64,000 bases of DNA, from NCBI RefSeq assembly GCF_038595055.1, contig NZ_CP152002.1, forward strand, positions 1,470,501-1,534,500, given 5' to 3'. Positions 1-9,113 of this stretch are shown piece after piece. Each line of letters opens with the position of its first letter. Positions within the stretch are counted from its first letter, which is position 1. The notes under the pieces were generated by a model that was given only the letters and a program-made list of their open reading frames with translations, had not been told where the DNA came from and did no database searches. The DNA is from Paenibacillus sp. FSL R7-0345. Lineage in GTDB: Bacteria; Bacillota; Bacilli; Paenibacillales; Paenibacillaceae. Made by a program: the position numbers and the translations under genes.

Positions 1-2845
1 GGAAACCCTCGGCTCACTGAAGCTTGTCAAGGTAGATGCAGCTGATACTACAAAGAAGCTTACAGGTGCAGAATTCAAGCTTACGAATTCCAGCAATGTT
101 GTGGTAGCTACGGGGACAACCAATGCGAGTGGTGAAATTGAGTTTAATGATCTGAAGCTTGGAGCCTATAAACTGGAGGAAACGAAGGCACCATTCGGGT
201 ATGAGCTGGATGCAACGGTGCGCAACATCACCGTTAGTGTGAAGGCACAGCAGCTGCTTACTGTTAAGAACCAGGAAACCTTAGGCTCGATCAAGCTGGT
301 TAAGGTCGATCAGGATGAAGTGACTAAGAAACTGGCCGGAGCAGAATTCAAATTGTATGATGCCAGCGACAAACTGGTGGCCACAGAGACTTCGGATGCA
401 AATGGTCTCGTTGAATTCACTGGTCTGAAGCTTGGTGCTTATACATTTAAGGAAACTATCGCACCGGTTGGCTACGTCCTTAACGGCACGGAGCGCAGTG
501 CTACTATTACTGTAGCTGCACCAATTGCGCAGCAGCAGATCACCAACAAAGAAATTCTAGGCTCACTGAAGCTGATTAAGGTCGATCAGGATGAAACGAC
601 GAAGAAGCTTGCAGGAGCAGAATTTAAGCTGTATGATGCCAGCGACAAACTGGTCGCGACAGATACCAGTGATGCCAATGGCGTAGTTGAATTTAAAAAT
701 TTGAAAATGGGAGCATACACCTTCAAGGAAACCGTTGCTCCAACCGGATATGTATTAAACGGTATTGAACGAAGTGTCAATATTACCTTGATCACACCGA
801 ACGTTCAGCAGGAGATTGCTAATAAAGAAATCCTGGGCTCGCTCAAGCTGACTAAAGTAGATGTGGATGATACCTCTAAGAAGCTATCAGGAGCAGAATT
901 CAAGCTGTATAATTCCAGCGATGTTGTAGTGGCAACAGCTACTACAGATGCCAATGGCGTTGTTGAGTTTAAAGACCTGAAGCTCGGAGCTTATACCTTC
1001 AAGGAAACGGTAGCCCCGGTTGGTTACGTCCTGAACGGCACAGAGCGCAGCGCTAACCTTACTATTGCTGTACCGAATGTGACACAGCAGATCACCAATA
1101 AGGAAATTCTGGGCTCACTGAAGCTGACGAAGGTCGATCAGGATGAAGTGACGAAGAAACTGGCAGGAGCAGAATTCAAGCTTTATGATGCCAGCGATGT
1201 TGTGATAGCAACGGCTACTACAGACGCAAACGGCGTTGTCGAGTTTAAGAATCTGAAGCTCGGCACATACACCTTCAAAGAAACAGCGGCTCCAGTAGGT
1301 TACATTCTGAATGGTACAGAGCGTAGCGCTAGCCTTACTATCGCTGTACCAAACGTGACCCAGCAGATCACCAATAAGGAAATTCTGGGCTCGATCAAGC
1401 TGACGAAGGTTGATCAGGATGAAGTGACGAAGAAGCTATCAGGAGCAGAATTCAAGCTTTATAATTCCAGCGATGCTGTGGTTGCAACAGCTACTACAGA
1501 TGCCAATGGCGTTGTTGAATTTAAAGACCTGAAGCTCGGAACTTACACCTTCAAGGAAACAGTAGCTCCAGTTGGTTACGTCTTGAACGGCACGGAGCGC
1601 AGTGCTAACCTTACCATCGCTGTACCAAACGTGACGCAGCAGATTACCAATAAGGAAATCCTGGGCTCACTGAAGCTGACTAAGGTAGACGTGGATGATA
1701 CAACGAAGAAGCTGGCGGGAGCAGAATTCAAGCTGTACAACTCCAGCAATGTGTTGGTGGGAACAGCCACTACAGATGCTAACGGGATTGTTGAATTCAA
1801 TAACCTGAAGCTCGGCACATACACCTTCAAGGAAACAGTTGCTCCAACAGGCTATGTCCTGAATGGCACGGAGCGTAGTGCTAACCTAACCATCGCTGTA
1901 CCAAACGTGACGCAGCAGATTACCAATAAGGAAATTCTGGGATCACTTAAGCTGACTAAAGTTGACCGGGATTACACAGCCATTAAACTCCCAGGGGCAG
2001 AGTTCAAGCTTTACAATTCCAGCAAAGTTTTGGTAGCAACAGCCATTACGGATACGAATGGTGAAATTGTATTCAATAATTTGAAGGTGGGAGAATACAC
2101 CTTCAAAGAAACAATAGCCCCGACAAATTATGTTCTGGACAGTACAGAACGAAGCATTACCCTTACTTTTGCCGCACCAAATGTGCAGCAGCAGATTGCC
2201 AATGAACGGGCAACCATTTCGCCAAATCCGGGAACTCCGGCAGCGACACCAACCGCTTCGACATTACCGGGAGCTGTGGCTACACCTGGACCTTCAGCAA
2301 CAGCTACTCCAGGTGCAACAGCGACACCGGGTGTTACTGCAACACCTGGCCTGACGCCAGCACCAACTGCAAGTCCGGAGTCGCCTGCTGTAAGCAGTGC
2401 ACCAACACCACAAGCTACAACAGCGACTACCATTGCGGATATTCCGATTGAAGGTGAGATTCCGCTGGGCGGCATTCCGAGCATCAGTGAGGAGCCGTCA
2501 CATGGTACGGTAGTGGTTACACCGGATGGAAAATGGACTTATACCCCTGATCCTGGATTTACCGGTAAGGATAAGTTCACCATTACTGTAACGGATGAGG
2601 ACGGCAATGAGCAGGAGATTATCATTGAAATAGGTGTCGATGAAGTGCCACTCGGTTCGGTACCTGACACTGACAATGGTACGGATAATGGGACTAACTC
2701 GGATAACGACAATAACAGTCTGCCTGGAAATCTTCCTAAGACAGGCGAAGAAAGTCCGCTTCCACTGTATCTGGTAGGTGGAGGACTTGTAGCTCTCGGT
2801 GTCTTCCTGGCAGTAAGATTGAGATCACGCAACAAACCGGAATAA
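1..2845 (+). CDS. LPXTG-anchored surface protein with SpaA-like repeats (5' end outside window)
   Basis: The reading frame is open from base 2, so the gene starts before the window. Eight tandem units of 91-92 residues begin at about 8, 281, 557, 833, 1109, 1385, 1661 and 1937. Each runs from a LGSLKLTKVD-type start through GAEFKLY and TDANG to GYVLNGTER, the pattern of prealbumin-like (SpaA/Cna-B) domains of Gram-positive adhesins and pilins. A Pro/Thr/Ser/Ala-rich stalk follows (about 2213-2430), then one Ig/cadherin-like domain (about 2440-2650) and an Asn/Asp-rich spacer. The C-terminus has an LPKTG sorting signal (2732-2746), a hydrophobic segment and a basic tail. Family knowledge says sortase would link it to peptidoglycan and that such domains often carry Lys-Asn isopeptide bonds. 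Ligand and N-terminal domain cannot be seen. An adhesin or stalk role is inferred. Confidence 0.9.
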   Translation, partial: ETLGSLKLVKVDAADTTKKLTGAEFKLTNSSNVVVATGTTNASGEIEFNDLKLGAYKLEETKAPFGYELDATVRNITVSVKAQQLLTVKNQETLGSIKLVKVDQDEVTKKLAGAEFKLYDASDKLVATETSDANGLVEFTGLKLGAYTFKETIAPVGYVLNGTERSATITVAAPIAQQQITNKEILGSLKLIKVDQDETTKKLAGAEFKLYDASDKLVATDTSDANGVVEFKNLKMGAYTFKETVAPTGYVLNGIERSVNITLITPNVQQEIANKEILGSLKLTKVDVDDTSKKLSGAEFKLYNSSDVVVATATTDANGVVEFKDLKLGAYTFKETVAPVGYVLNGTERSANLTIAVPNVTQQITNKEILGSLKLTKVDQDEVTKKLAGAEFKLYDASDVVIATATTDANGVVEFKNLKLGTYTFKETAAPVGYILNGTERSASLTIAVPNVTQQITNKEILGSIKLTKVDQDEVTKKLSGAEFKLYNSSDAVVATATTDANGVVEFKDLKLGTYTFKETVAPVGYVLNGTERSANLTIAVPNVTQQITNKEILGSLKLTKVDVDDTTKKLAGAEFKLYNSSNVLVGTATTDANGIVEFNNLKLGTYTFKETVAPTGYVLNGTERSANLTIAVPNVTQQITNKEILGSLKLTKVDRDYTAIKLPGAEFKLYNSSKVLVATAITDTNGEIVFNNLKVGEYTFKETIAPTNYVLDSTERSITLTFAAPNVQQQIANERATISPNPGTPAATPTASTLPGAVATPGPSATATPGATATPGVTATPGLTPAPTASPESPAVSSAPTPQATTATTIADIPIEGEIPLGGIPSISEEPSHGTVVVTPDGKWTYTPDPGFTGKDKFTITVTDEDGNEQEIIIEIGVDEVPLGSVPDTDNGTDNGTNSDNDNNSLPGNLPKTGEESPLPLYLVGGGLVALGVFLAVRLRSRNKPE
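8..2212 (+). repeat. Tandem coding repeat, eight units of ~276 bp
   Basis: Unit starts are spaced 273 bp once and then 276 bp every time. The middle units are nearly identical at the DNA level, while the last unit (1937-2212) is the most divergent. This pattern suggests recent duplication or gene conversion and likely copy-number variation between strains. Confidence 0.9.
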
Positions 2846-2871
2846 TGATTTAAAATAACATTCACAGCTAT

Positions 2872-2914
2872 AAAAGGAACCCGCCTGAAGTGTAACTTCG
2901 GGTGGGTTCCTTTT
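2872..2914 (+). terminator. Rho-independent terminator of the surface protein gene
   Basis: AAAAGGAACCC..CTGAAG pairs with CTTCGGGTGGGTTCC across a short loop and ends in TTTT. Confidence 0.85.
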
Positions 2915-3002
2915 AGCGTTCAAGGATATTAATGGACTTTTACAGGAGAATTTACAGTAAAATAGGTATGGGAATTATTTATCAAAAAAAAACGTCACGG
3001 GC

Positions 3003-3032
3003 TGCAGGGGAAGCGAATTGCCCGGCGTCTAA
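3003..3032 (+). promoter_or_regulatory. Possible ECF-type autoregulated promoter
   Basis: TGCAGG, 17 bases, then CGTCTAA lies just upstream of the sigma factor gene. The CGTC -10 element is typical of extracytoplasmic-function sigma factors, which usually drive their own operon. The -35 match is weak. Confidence 0.3.
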
Positions 3033-3059
3033 CGTTATGAAGAAGGAGGGGAGAATGAC

Positions 3060-3602
3060 TTGGAAGAGGCGGAATGGATTTCAGCCGTGCTTGACGGCCA
3101 AAGCCAGGCTTTTGGAAATCTGGTTAATCGTTATCAGGGCATGGTATACAGAGTGTGCATCAAAATAACGGGAGAAGCCGAGTCGGCCAAGGATATGGCT
3201 CAGGAAGTTTTCATCAAAGCCTACAAGGCGCTCCCCTCCTTCAGGGGACAATCCTCATTTTCCACCTGGCTGTACCGGATTGCTTACAGGACTTGTCTGG
3301 ACTGGAAACGGGCCAATGACAGGGAATGGCGCCACCGCAGTACAGCAGATTATACGGAGAATGACTGGGTTACCTCACAAACCCCAGAGCAGGCAGCACT
3401 CAGCAAGGAAGCTTCAGAGGAGCTGGATCAGAATTTGAACAGCCTTACGGAACCGTACCGGTCGGTCGTGCAGCTGTATTATTTTCAACACCACTCCTAT
3501 CAGGAAATTGCCGAACAAAAGGGTGTCTCAGTCAAAACAGTAGAATCACAGCTCTACAGAGCCAGGCAGATGATGCGAAAAAGCGGGGAGGAATGGCGAT
3601 GA
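3060..3602 (+). CDS. ECF-family RNA polymerase sigma factor (SigW-like)
   Basis: A 180-residue protein with sigma region 2 at about 15-85 (core DMAQEVFIKAYKALPSF and the STWLYRIAYR segment) and region 4 at about 122-175 (SYQEIAEQKGVSVKTVESQL helix-turn-helix). This is the standard two-domain ECF layout, so it should redirect RNA polymerase to envelope-stress promoters. The start is TTG at 3060, set by AAGGAGGGG ending at 3052. The ATG at 3055 is in another frame. Its end overlaps the anti-sigma gene, and the four genes to 5706 look like one operon. The exact ECF subgroup and stimulus are not known. Confidence 0.92.
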   Translation: MEEAEWISAVLDGQSQAFGNLVNRYQGMVYRVCIKITGEAESAKDMAQEVFIKAYKALPSFRGQSSFSTWLYRIAYRTCLDWKRANDREWRHRSTADYTENDWVTSQTPEQAALSKEASEELDQNLNSLTEPYRSVVQLYYFQHHSYQEIAEQKGVSVKTVESQLYRARQMMRKSGEEWR

Positions 3603-4054
3603 ATTGTGCAACAGTTAAAGAATGGATGCCGCATTATATTGAAGGCACACTGTCTCCGGAGGTGGAGCTGAACATCCGCCTGCACATTGAAGCTTGTCCC
3701 GACTGTGCATCGTGGCTGGAGGAAGCCGAAGGGCTTGCCGCATTGTGGAGTGAGATGGAAGCAGGACTGGACACGCTTGAACCTATGGATTGTCCTGACC
3801 TAACTGAAGGTGTAATGGCTCAGATTGGACAGCTTGAAGCAGGACGCCGTGAACGCGCCGTAAGAGCTACCATGGCAAGACGCCGCACTGCACCGGGCAC
3901 ATCCTGGATGCATTATGGAGTCGCTGTAGGGCTTACCTTTCTGCTGCTGCAGTTTGGAGTATTTGAAAATCTGGCCTATGGCATTAGCGAAATCAACGGA
4001 CAGATGTCGACATCGGTTACCGCATGGTTTAATGCCCAAGGCGGCCATAAATAG
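3599..4054 (+). CDS. Anti-sigma factor with zinc-binding ZAS domain (RsiW-like)
   Basis: A 151-residue protein that begins with a zinc anti-sigma domain: C3, then H29-x3-C33-x2-C36 in HIEACPDC. A single membrane segment at about 104-129 leaves a short extracytoplasmic tail. It should hold the preceding sigma factor at the membrane until stress releases it, probably by regulated proteolysis as in RsiW. The start is taken as ATG 3599, seven bases after GGGGAGG. An in-frame ATG at 3593 is too close to that site. It overlaps the sigma gene by four bases, which favours coupled translation. The external tail is short for sensing, so the signal may come from a partner such as the next two genes. Confidence 0.88.
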   Translation: MNCATVKEWMPHYIEGTLSPEVELNIRLHIEACPDCASWLEEAEGLAALWSEMEAGLDTLEPMDCPDLTEGVMAQIGQLEAGRRERAVRATMARRRTAPGTSWMHYGVAVGLTFLLLQFGVFENLAYGISEINGQMSTSVTAWFNAQGGHK

Positions 4055-4098
4055 AAGCACAACAAGTAATGCTCACAAAACTTTTAGGAGGATATAGC

Positions 4099-4596
4099 AT
4101 GATTAAGAAAAAACGCTGGCTTACCTTTTTCCTGGCGCTTGTACCGGGTCTGGGACATTTATACTTGGGGTTCAAAAAGCTCGGGCTGCAGTATATGCTT
4201 GGCGCCTCGGCGTGTATTATTTTCATTCCTTCCATGCCGACGGTGTTCCCGTTCGTGCTTGCCGCTCTCTGGTTCTATCAATTGTTTGATGCCCTGCAAA
4301 AAGCGGCCTGGATGAAGCTGACGATTGCCGAGCATGAGCAGATGATGTTTCACCCTGACGGCTACGGGGCACCGTGGAGCATGGGCTTACCTCCGGTATC
4401 GGAGTATCCGCAGGATGATATAAACCCTGTATGGGTAGGTATCGGCAGCGTGGCGGCGGGTTTCCTGCTGCTGGTGGCTACTGCTTTTCCATGGCTCTGG
4501 CGCATTCTTACGGACATGAATATCGGATCAATCCTGTTGTCGCTGGCGCTGATCGGATACGGCTTCAGAATGCTCAAAAAAAATTCAAAAGTTTAA
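4099..4596 (+). CDS. TM2-like membrane protein of the ECF operon
   Basis: A 165-residue integral membrane protein. It opens with basic residues and a hydrophobic stretch containing PGLGHLYLG, the glycine/tyrosine pattern of TM2-type helical hairpins. More membrane segments lie at about 35-65 and 115-155, with a polar loop between. The start at 4099 follows TTTTAGGAGG by seven bases. An upstream in-frame ATG at 4069 lacks such a site. The gene sits between anti-sigma and DUF4097 genes, suggesting an envelope role. No enzymatic function can be assigned. Confidence 0.75.
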   Translation: MIKKKRWLTFFLALVPGLGHLYLGFKKLGLQYMLGASACIIFIPSMPTVFPFVLAALWFYQLFDALQKAAWMKLTIAEHEQMMFHPDGYGAPWSMGLPPVSEYPQDDINPVWVGIGSVAAGFLLLVATAFPWLWRILTDMNIGSILLSLALIGYGFRMLKKNSKV

Positions 4597-4614
4597 GAAA
4601 TGGGGATTTCATCC

Positions 4615-5706
4615 ATGGGGAGATGGAAAATCGGCAGCTTCTCTGCCGCAATCGGCTGCATCGCAGTAGGTGTTTTAATAGTTCTGGCTCAATATGATAA
4701 AGTTTCATACGACACCTTGGGGTATATCTGGCCCGCGCTGCTTATTTTGTTCGGACTGGAAATGCTGGTCAGGCTGTTCATCCGGTCGGATGTCAAGACC
4801 CGTGTCAGCGGCTGGGCCATTCTGCTTATTATAGTGCTGGTACTGGCAAGCGGCGGACAGACCGTACTTGCCGGCGGAACACTGGGCGGAATTTTTGGCC
4901 GGACACAGCTGGTTCCGCTTAGCGGGACAGTGGATGTGCAGTCCAAAATCGAGCGTGTGAAGATTGAGCTGCCTAGCGGAAAGGTAAAGATCCAGGGAAC
5001 AACGGGCAATACGCTTGAATATGAAGGCAAGCTCGAACTGCCGGGCAGCTCGGAAGATGAAGCTGTTGCGGCCATGGAGAAGAAATGGAAGGTGTCCGAG
5101 GAAGGAGATACGCTGGTACTGAAGCTGGATTTGGAGACTAACTGGCTGTCGAACATCCACTTCGGGATCTATACCAAAGAACCGTATTTTAATATCAGCC
5201 TTCCGCAGAACCTGGAGGTTGAAGTGGAGACCAGTGACGGGGCGGTGGAAGCCGGTAATCTTGCGGCAGGCCTTGAGGTGGATACGAGCAACGGGACGCT
5301 GGATATCCATGATGTCAGCGGCGGAGTGGATGCCCATACCAGCAATGGAACCATTTCCGTTCAAAATGTGCAGGGGGAAACCGAGGTTTCCAGCTCCAAC
5401 GGTGCAATTACCCTTACCAATATAGATGGTTTGGTCTCAGCAAATAGCACTAACGGCAGAATCACCGTTAACTCTGCTGTTACGGGCGACTGGGATCTGG
5501 ACTCCAGCAACGGTAAAATTACAGTCAGCCTGCCGGCGGTGACTGACGCTAAAATCAAGGCAGAGACGAGCAACGGCGGACTGAAGGGGAATGTTAACTG
5601 GAACCGGGATGGCGACAACGAGGGGAAAGCAGTACTTGGTGACGGCACCCATGAGGTTTCCCTGTCGACCAGCAACGGTGCAATTACTGTAGATACTGCC
5701 GAATAA
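4615..5706 (+). CDS. DUF4097-family membrane protein with beta-helical repeats
   Basis: About 363 residues. Three membrane segments lie in the first ~95 residues. A long extracytoplasmic region then carries regularly spaced TSNG or SSNG motifs (TSNGTLDI, TSNGTISV, SSNGAITL, SSNGKITV, TSNGAITV), typical of the right-handed beta-helix called DUF4097 or putative adhesin. Such proteins are often encoded with ECF or LiaRS-type stress regulators, consistent with its place as the last gene of this operon. ATG 4615 is preferred because GGGGA lies eight bases upstream. An in-frame ATG at 4600 is possible. A role in envelope-stress response is inferred from context only. Confidence 0.8.
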   Translation: MGRWKIGSFSAAIGCIAVGVLIVLAQYDKVSYDTLGYIWPALLILFGLEMLVRLFIRSDVKTRVSGWAILLIIVLVLASGGQTVLAGGTLGGIFGRTQLVPLSGTVDVQSKIERVKIELPSGKVKIQGTTGNTLEYEGKLELPGSSEDEAVAAMEKKWKVSEEGDTLVLKLDLETNWLSNIHFGIYTKEPYFNISLPQNLEVEVETSDGAVEAGNLAAGLEVDTSNGTLDIHDVSGGVDAHTSNGTISVQNVQGETEVSSSNGAITLTNIDGLVSANSTNGRITVNSAVTGDWDLDSSNGKITVSLPAVTDAKIKAETSNGGLKGNVNWNRDGDNEGKAVLGDGTHEVSLSTSNGAITVDTAE

Positions 5707-5713
5707 AAATATA

Positions 5714-5760
5714 GAGGAGCAGCCGCCCGGACGATGTCCGTTGACGGCTGCTCCTCTTTT
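5714..5760. terminator. Terminator between convergent genes
   Basis: GAGGAGCAGCCG pairs with CGGCTGCTCCTC, followed by TTTT. It closes the ECF operon and may also serve the aldo/keto reductase gene from the other strand. Confidence 0.85.
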
Positions 5761-5803
5761 GCCAGTAAATATAAGGTTAATGTTGAGCTAATAGTCCGGT
5801 TTA

Positions 5804-6784
5804 CTACCAGGCGTAAGCTTTCGGTGCGGCTCCGCCGGGGCCTGGGAAAATCTCATCAAGCCGCTTCAGCACGCTCTCCTCCAGCACAACTTCGAGGCAG
5901 CGCAGTGCGCTTTCGAATTGCTCCAGTGTGCGCGGACCGATAATCGGCGCTGTGACTGCAGGGTTGGCCAGCAGCCAGGCAAGAGCGATATTATCCTGCG
6001 GCTCGCCAAGCTCGCGGCTTAATTCCGCAAAAGCCTCCAGCTGGCCCTTATGCTGCTCAATGCGCTCGGCATTGCCGCCGCTGCGGCTGCCCTCGATCTT
6101 CATAAGCGCATTGCGGCCGAGCAGTCCGCCGTCGAGCGGGCTCCACGGAATTACGCCAAGGCCAAGATTCTGCGCTGCAGGTAGCACCTCAAGCTCGGGC
6201 AGGCGGCAGGTCAGGCTGTATTTATGCTGTTCGGATACGAGGCCAAGGAAGCCGCGTGCTTTTGCTTCAGACTGGGCCACGGCGATATCCCATCCGGCAA
6301 AATTGCTGGAGCCGACGTAACCGATTTTGCCCTGGTTCACGGCAAGCTCAAAGGCGCCCCACAGCTCGTCCCAGGACACGCTGCGGTCCACATGATGCAT
6401 CTGGTACAGCTCGATGTGATCAGTCTGCAGGCGCTGCAGGGAGCCTTCCAGGTGACGGCGGATAATGTAGGAGGAGAGACCGCTTTCATCATTAGGGCCA
6501 TCCAGCTTGTCGCTCATGGCGCCATAGACCTTGGTGGCCAGCACGACTTTCTCCCGCCGCCCGCCGCCCTGCTTGAACCAGCGGCCGATAATCGTCTCTG
6601 TAAGTCCGGAGTTCTCACCCCAGCCATAAATGTTGGCTGTATCAAAAAAATTCACGCCTGCATCAAGTGCAGCGTCCATAATGCGGAATGCTTCCTTCTC
6701 GTCCGTAATCGGGCCGAAATTCATCGTTCCCAGGCACAGACGGCTTACCTTCATACCGGATTTTCCAAGCTTCGTATACTGCAT
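5804..6784 (-). CDS. Aldo/keto reductase
   Basis: A 326-residue cytosolic NADPH-dependent oxidoreductase of the aldo/keto reductase superfamily. The catalytic tetrad is visible: Asp in FFDTANIYG, Tyr in the same motif, Lys in LATKVYG and His in YQMHHVD. The TIM-barrel ends with a cofactor-binding segment containing PIIGPRTLEQ. The start follows AAGGAG on the minus strand. It is monocistronic, with leuB divergent on the other side. The physiological carbonyl substrate cannot be read from sequence. Confidence 0.9.
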   Translation of the reverse strand: MQYTKLGKSGMKVSRLCLGTMNFGPITDEKEAFRIMDAALDAGVNFFDTANIYGWGENSGLTETIIGRWFKQGGGRREKVVLATKVYGAMSDKLDGPNDESGLSSYIIRRHLEGSLQRLQTDHIELYQMHHVDRSVSWDELWGAFELAVNQGKIGYVGSSNFAGWDIAVAQSEAKARGFLGLVSEQHKYSLTCRLPELEVLPAAQNLGLGVIPWSPLDGGLLGRNALMKIEGSRSGGNAERIEQHKGQLEAFAELSRELGEPQDNIALAWLLANPAVTAPIIGPRTLEQFESALRCLEVVLEESVLKRLDEIFPGPGGAAPKAYAW

Positions 6785-7023
6785 TTCACATTCACTCCTT
6801 CTATGAAATAGACCAGCGTTTTATGAATAACTACAGCATTTATATTGTAACCATCCGGGAAATGAAGAGCAAACGCGCATACGGTTTGGAACAAAGGAAT
6901 CCTATAGGCTCTGCCTATCACTTTCATAGAATCTATATCTTTGTCCTTTGGCGCCCGTTATGATACAACAATATACAGAAGAACTATGTCTGCGTATAGC
7001 AGAACATCTAAGGAGTGACGGAA

Positions 7024-8106
7024 ATGAGCGAGGTTAAAAAAATCGCCGTAATCGCCGGGGACGGAATCGGACCTGAGGTTGTGGCTGAAGCAGAAAAAGT
7101 ATTGAAAAAAGCGGAAGAAGTATTCGGCTATGCCTTTGAAACAGAGCACGCCCTGTTTGGAGGGATTGCCATTGACGAGCGGGGAACGCCGCTTCCGGAA
7201 GATACGCTGGAAATCTGCCGCAGTGCAGATGCCGTCCTGCTGGGGGCTGTCGGCGGACCGAAGTGGGATAACAATCCGAAGGAGCTTCGTCCGGAAACAG
7301 GACTTCTCGGTATCCGTAAAGCGCTGGGCCTGTTCTCCAATCTGCGTCCGGCCAATGTGTTTGACTGCCTGAAGGATGCATCCACCCTGAAGCCTGAAGT
7401 ACTGGAAGGCACGGACCTGATGGTTGTGCGTGAGCTGACCGGGGGGATCTATTTCGGGGACAAGCTGCGCCGTCAGGGTGAACACGGTGAAGAAGCAGTA
7501 GATACATGTGTATATAATGTAACGGAAGTAGAGCGCATCGTGCGCCAGGCCTTTGAAATTGCCGGTAAACGCCGCAACAAGCTGGCCAGTGTCGACAAAG
7601 CAAACGTCCTGGAAACTTCCCGCCTGTGGCGCGAGGTTGTTAACCGGATCGCTCCTGAATATCCGCAGGTTGAGCTGGAGCATGTGCTGGTAGACAACTG
7701 TGCTATGCAGCTGCTGCGCCGTCCGTCGAGCTTCGATGTTATTGTAACTGAGAACATGTTCGGTGATATCCTGAGTGATGAAGCTGCAATGCTGACCGGA
7801 TCAATCGGTATGCTGGCTTCAGCTTCGCTGGGTGAAGGCAGCTACGGCCTGTACGAGCCGGTACACGGATCTGCTCCTGACATCGCCGGTCAAGGCCTGG
7901 CTAACCCGATTGCGACGATCCTGTCGCTGGCCCTGATGTTCCGGATGACCTTCGGCTATGAGGATGCTGCTGCAGCTATTGAAGCTGCTGTTGCCGAGGT
8001 ACTTGATGCCGGACACCGCACCAGTGATATTGCCGTAGATAAGAGCAAGGCGATCAGCACTACCGAAATGGGCGACCTGATTGTTGCTGCAATCCGCAAA
8101 GCATAA
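7024..8106 (+). CDS. leuB: 3-isopropylmalate dehydrogenase
   Basis: A 360-residue NAD-dependent enzyme that oxidatively decarboxylates 3-isopropylmalate in leucine synthesis. It shows the family start [14 protein letters not shown], the substrate-binding [10 protein letters not shown] segment, the metal-binding [16 protein letters not shown] region and the C-terminal GSAPDIAG cofactor loop. The length is normal. ATG 7024 is chosen because AAGGAG ends eight bases upstream; GTG 7015 overlaps that site. No other leu or ilv gene is adjacent, so the gene stands apart from the usual leuABCD cluster. Confidence 0.95.
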   Translation: MSEVKKIAVIAGDGIGPEVVAEAEKVLKKAEEVFGYAFETEHALFGGIAIDERGTPLPEDTLEICRSADAVLLGAVGGPKWDNNPKELRPETGLLGIRKALGLFSNLRPANVFDCLKDASTLKPEVLEGTDLMVVRELTGGIYFGDKLRRQGEHGEEAVDTCVYNVTEVERIVRQAFEIAGKRRNKLASVDKANVLETSRLWREVVNRIAPEYPQVELEHVLVDNCAMQLLRRPSSFDVIVTENMFGDILSDEAAMLTGSIGMLASASLGEGSYGLYEPVHGSAPDIAGQGLANPIATILSLALMFRMTFGYEDAAAAIEAAVAEVLDAGHRTSDIAVDKSKAISTTEMGDLIVAAIRKA

Positions 8107-8168
8107 AACTGCCACTATATTCCTTCTTTGACTCAGAAAGACAATAAACTTCACAAAAAGTTTCTTAT

Positions 8169-8183
8169 TTATAATAATTATAA
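8169..8183. promoter_or_regulatory. PerR box (exact consensus match)
   Basis: TTATAATAATTATAA matches the PerR consensus TTATAATNATTATAA at every position. It lies about 175 bases upstream of a peroxiredoxin gene and upstream of a promoter-like TTGACT (8203-8208). Peroxide-inducible derepression is the expected effect. Confidence 0.8.
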
Positions 8184-8202
8184 AAAAGTAATGAGTGTAA
8201 TA

Positions 8203-8231
8203 TTGACTTTGATTTAGTGCGATGATACCAT
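8203..8231 (+). promoter_or_regulatory. Candidate promoter of the peroxiredoxin gene
   Basis: TTGACT, 17 bases, TACCAT. The -10 element is imperfect. It would give a 5' leader of about 115 bases. Confidence 0.4.
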
Positions 8232-8356
8232 TTGGTCTATAGCAATGAGTAAGTGGTTAAACCATTCAATCAGAAAAAGCATATTGCCGCATACCCTTTG
8301 CAAAGGAACGTGCAAGTAATTGTTTTTCTTACATAATCAAAGGAGGAATTTAAGCA

Positions 8357-8896
8357 ATGGCAGAACGTTTGGTAGGTAAACCAGCCCCGGATTTCACAAT
8401 GGAAACAGTGACCGGTGATGGTAAGGATTTTGGTAAGGTCAGCTTGTCCGACTATCGCGGCAAATGGCTTGTATTCTTCTTTTATCCGCTCGATTTCACA
8501 TTTGTATGTCCGACTGAAATTACAGCACTCAGTGATGCAGCAGCTGATTTCGCAGAACTGGATACAGAAATTCTCGGCGTGAGCGTTGACTCCGTTCACA
8601 GCCACAAAGCATGGCTTACTACACCACGCGATATGAACGGCCTTGGCCAAGTGAACTTCCCGCTGGCTTCGGATATCACTAAGAAGGTTGCCAGTGATTA
8701 CGGCGTACTGATCGAAGAAGAAGGCATTGCACTCCGCGGCCTGTTCATCATCGATCCGGACGGCGAACTGAAATACCAGGTAGTTAATCACAATGATGTG
8801 GGCCGCAGCGTAGAAGAGACACTCCGTGTACTGCAGGCACTGCAATCGGGCGGTCTGTGTGCCATGAACTGGAAACCGGGCGACAAGAACCTGTAA
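8357..8896 (+). CDS. 2-Cys peroxiredoxin (AhpC/Prx1 type)
   Basis: A 179-residue thioredoxin-fold peroxidase that reduces hydrogen peroxide and organic peroxides. The peroxidatic cysteine is C51 in FTFVCPTE and the resolving cysteine is C168 in GGLCAMNW, so it belongs to the typical 2-Cys Prx1/AhpC group. It lacks a neighbouring ahpF, so thioredoxin or another reductase must recycle it. The start is preceded by AAAGGAGG. An exact PerR box upstream indicates peroxide control. Prx1-type is favoured over BCP-type because of the C-terminal resolving cysteine. Confidence 0.93.
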   Translation: MAERLVGKPAPDFTMETVTGDGKDFGKVSLSDYRGKWLVFFFYPLDFTFVCPTEITALSDAAADFAELDTEILGVSVDSVHSHKAWLTTPRDMNGLGQVNFPLASDITKKVASDYGVLIEEEGIALRGLFIIDPDGELKYQVVNHNDVGRSVEETLRVLQALQSGGLCAMNWKPGDKNL

Positions 8897-8926
8897 GGGT
8901 TGTATGCTCTTTGAGAGACTAATGAG

Positions 8927-8966
8927 AACCTCCTTGCCGGAAGATTTTCCGCCAAGGGGGTTTTTT
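8927..8966 (+). terminator. Terminator of the peroxiredoxin gene
   Basis: AACCTCCTTG pairs with CAAGGGGGTT around an inner CCGGAA/TTCCG helix, followed by six T. Confidence 0.85.
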
Positions 8967-9113
8967 GCAACAAAATGCCTGTATCTTGTCAGGGTATGGT
9001 TTGAAATTAGGCGCCAAGGTTAATATAATGCCTGTAGGAGAGGAATCTCTGGCATTATTTTGTAATACAATAATAAGAAATCAATGGAACTTACCCAAGG
9101 AGGGTGAACAATA

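Noticed and set aside
2128-2484. Long minus-strand open frame inside the surface-protein gene, and many similar antisense frames in other genes
   Set aside because: They mirror the repetitive or GC-skewed coding sequence of the real gene and lack ribosome sites.
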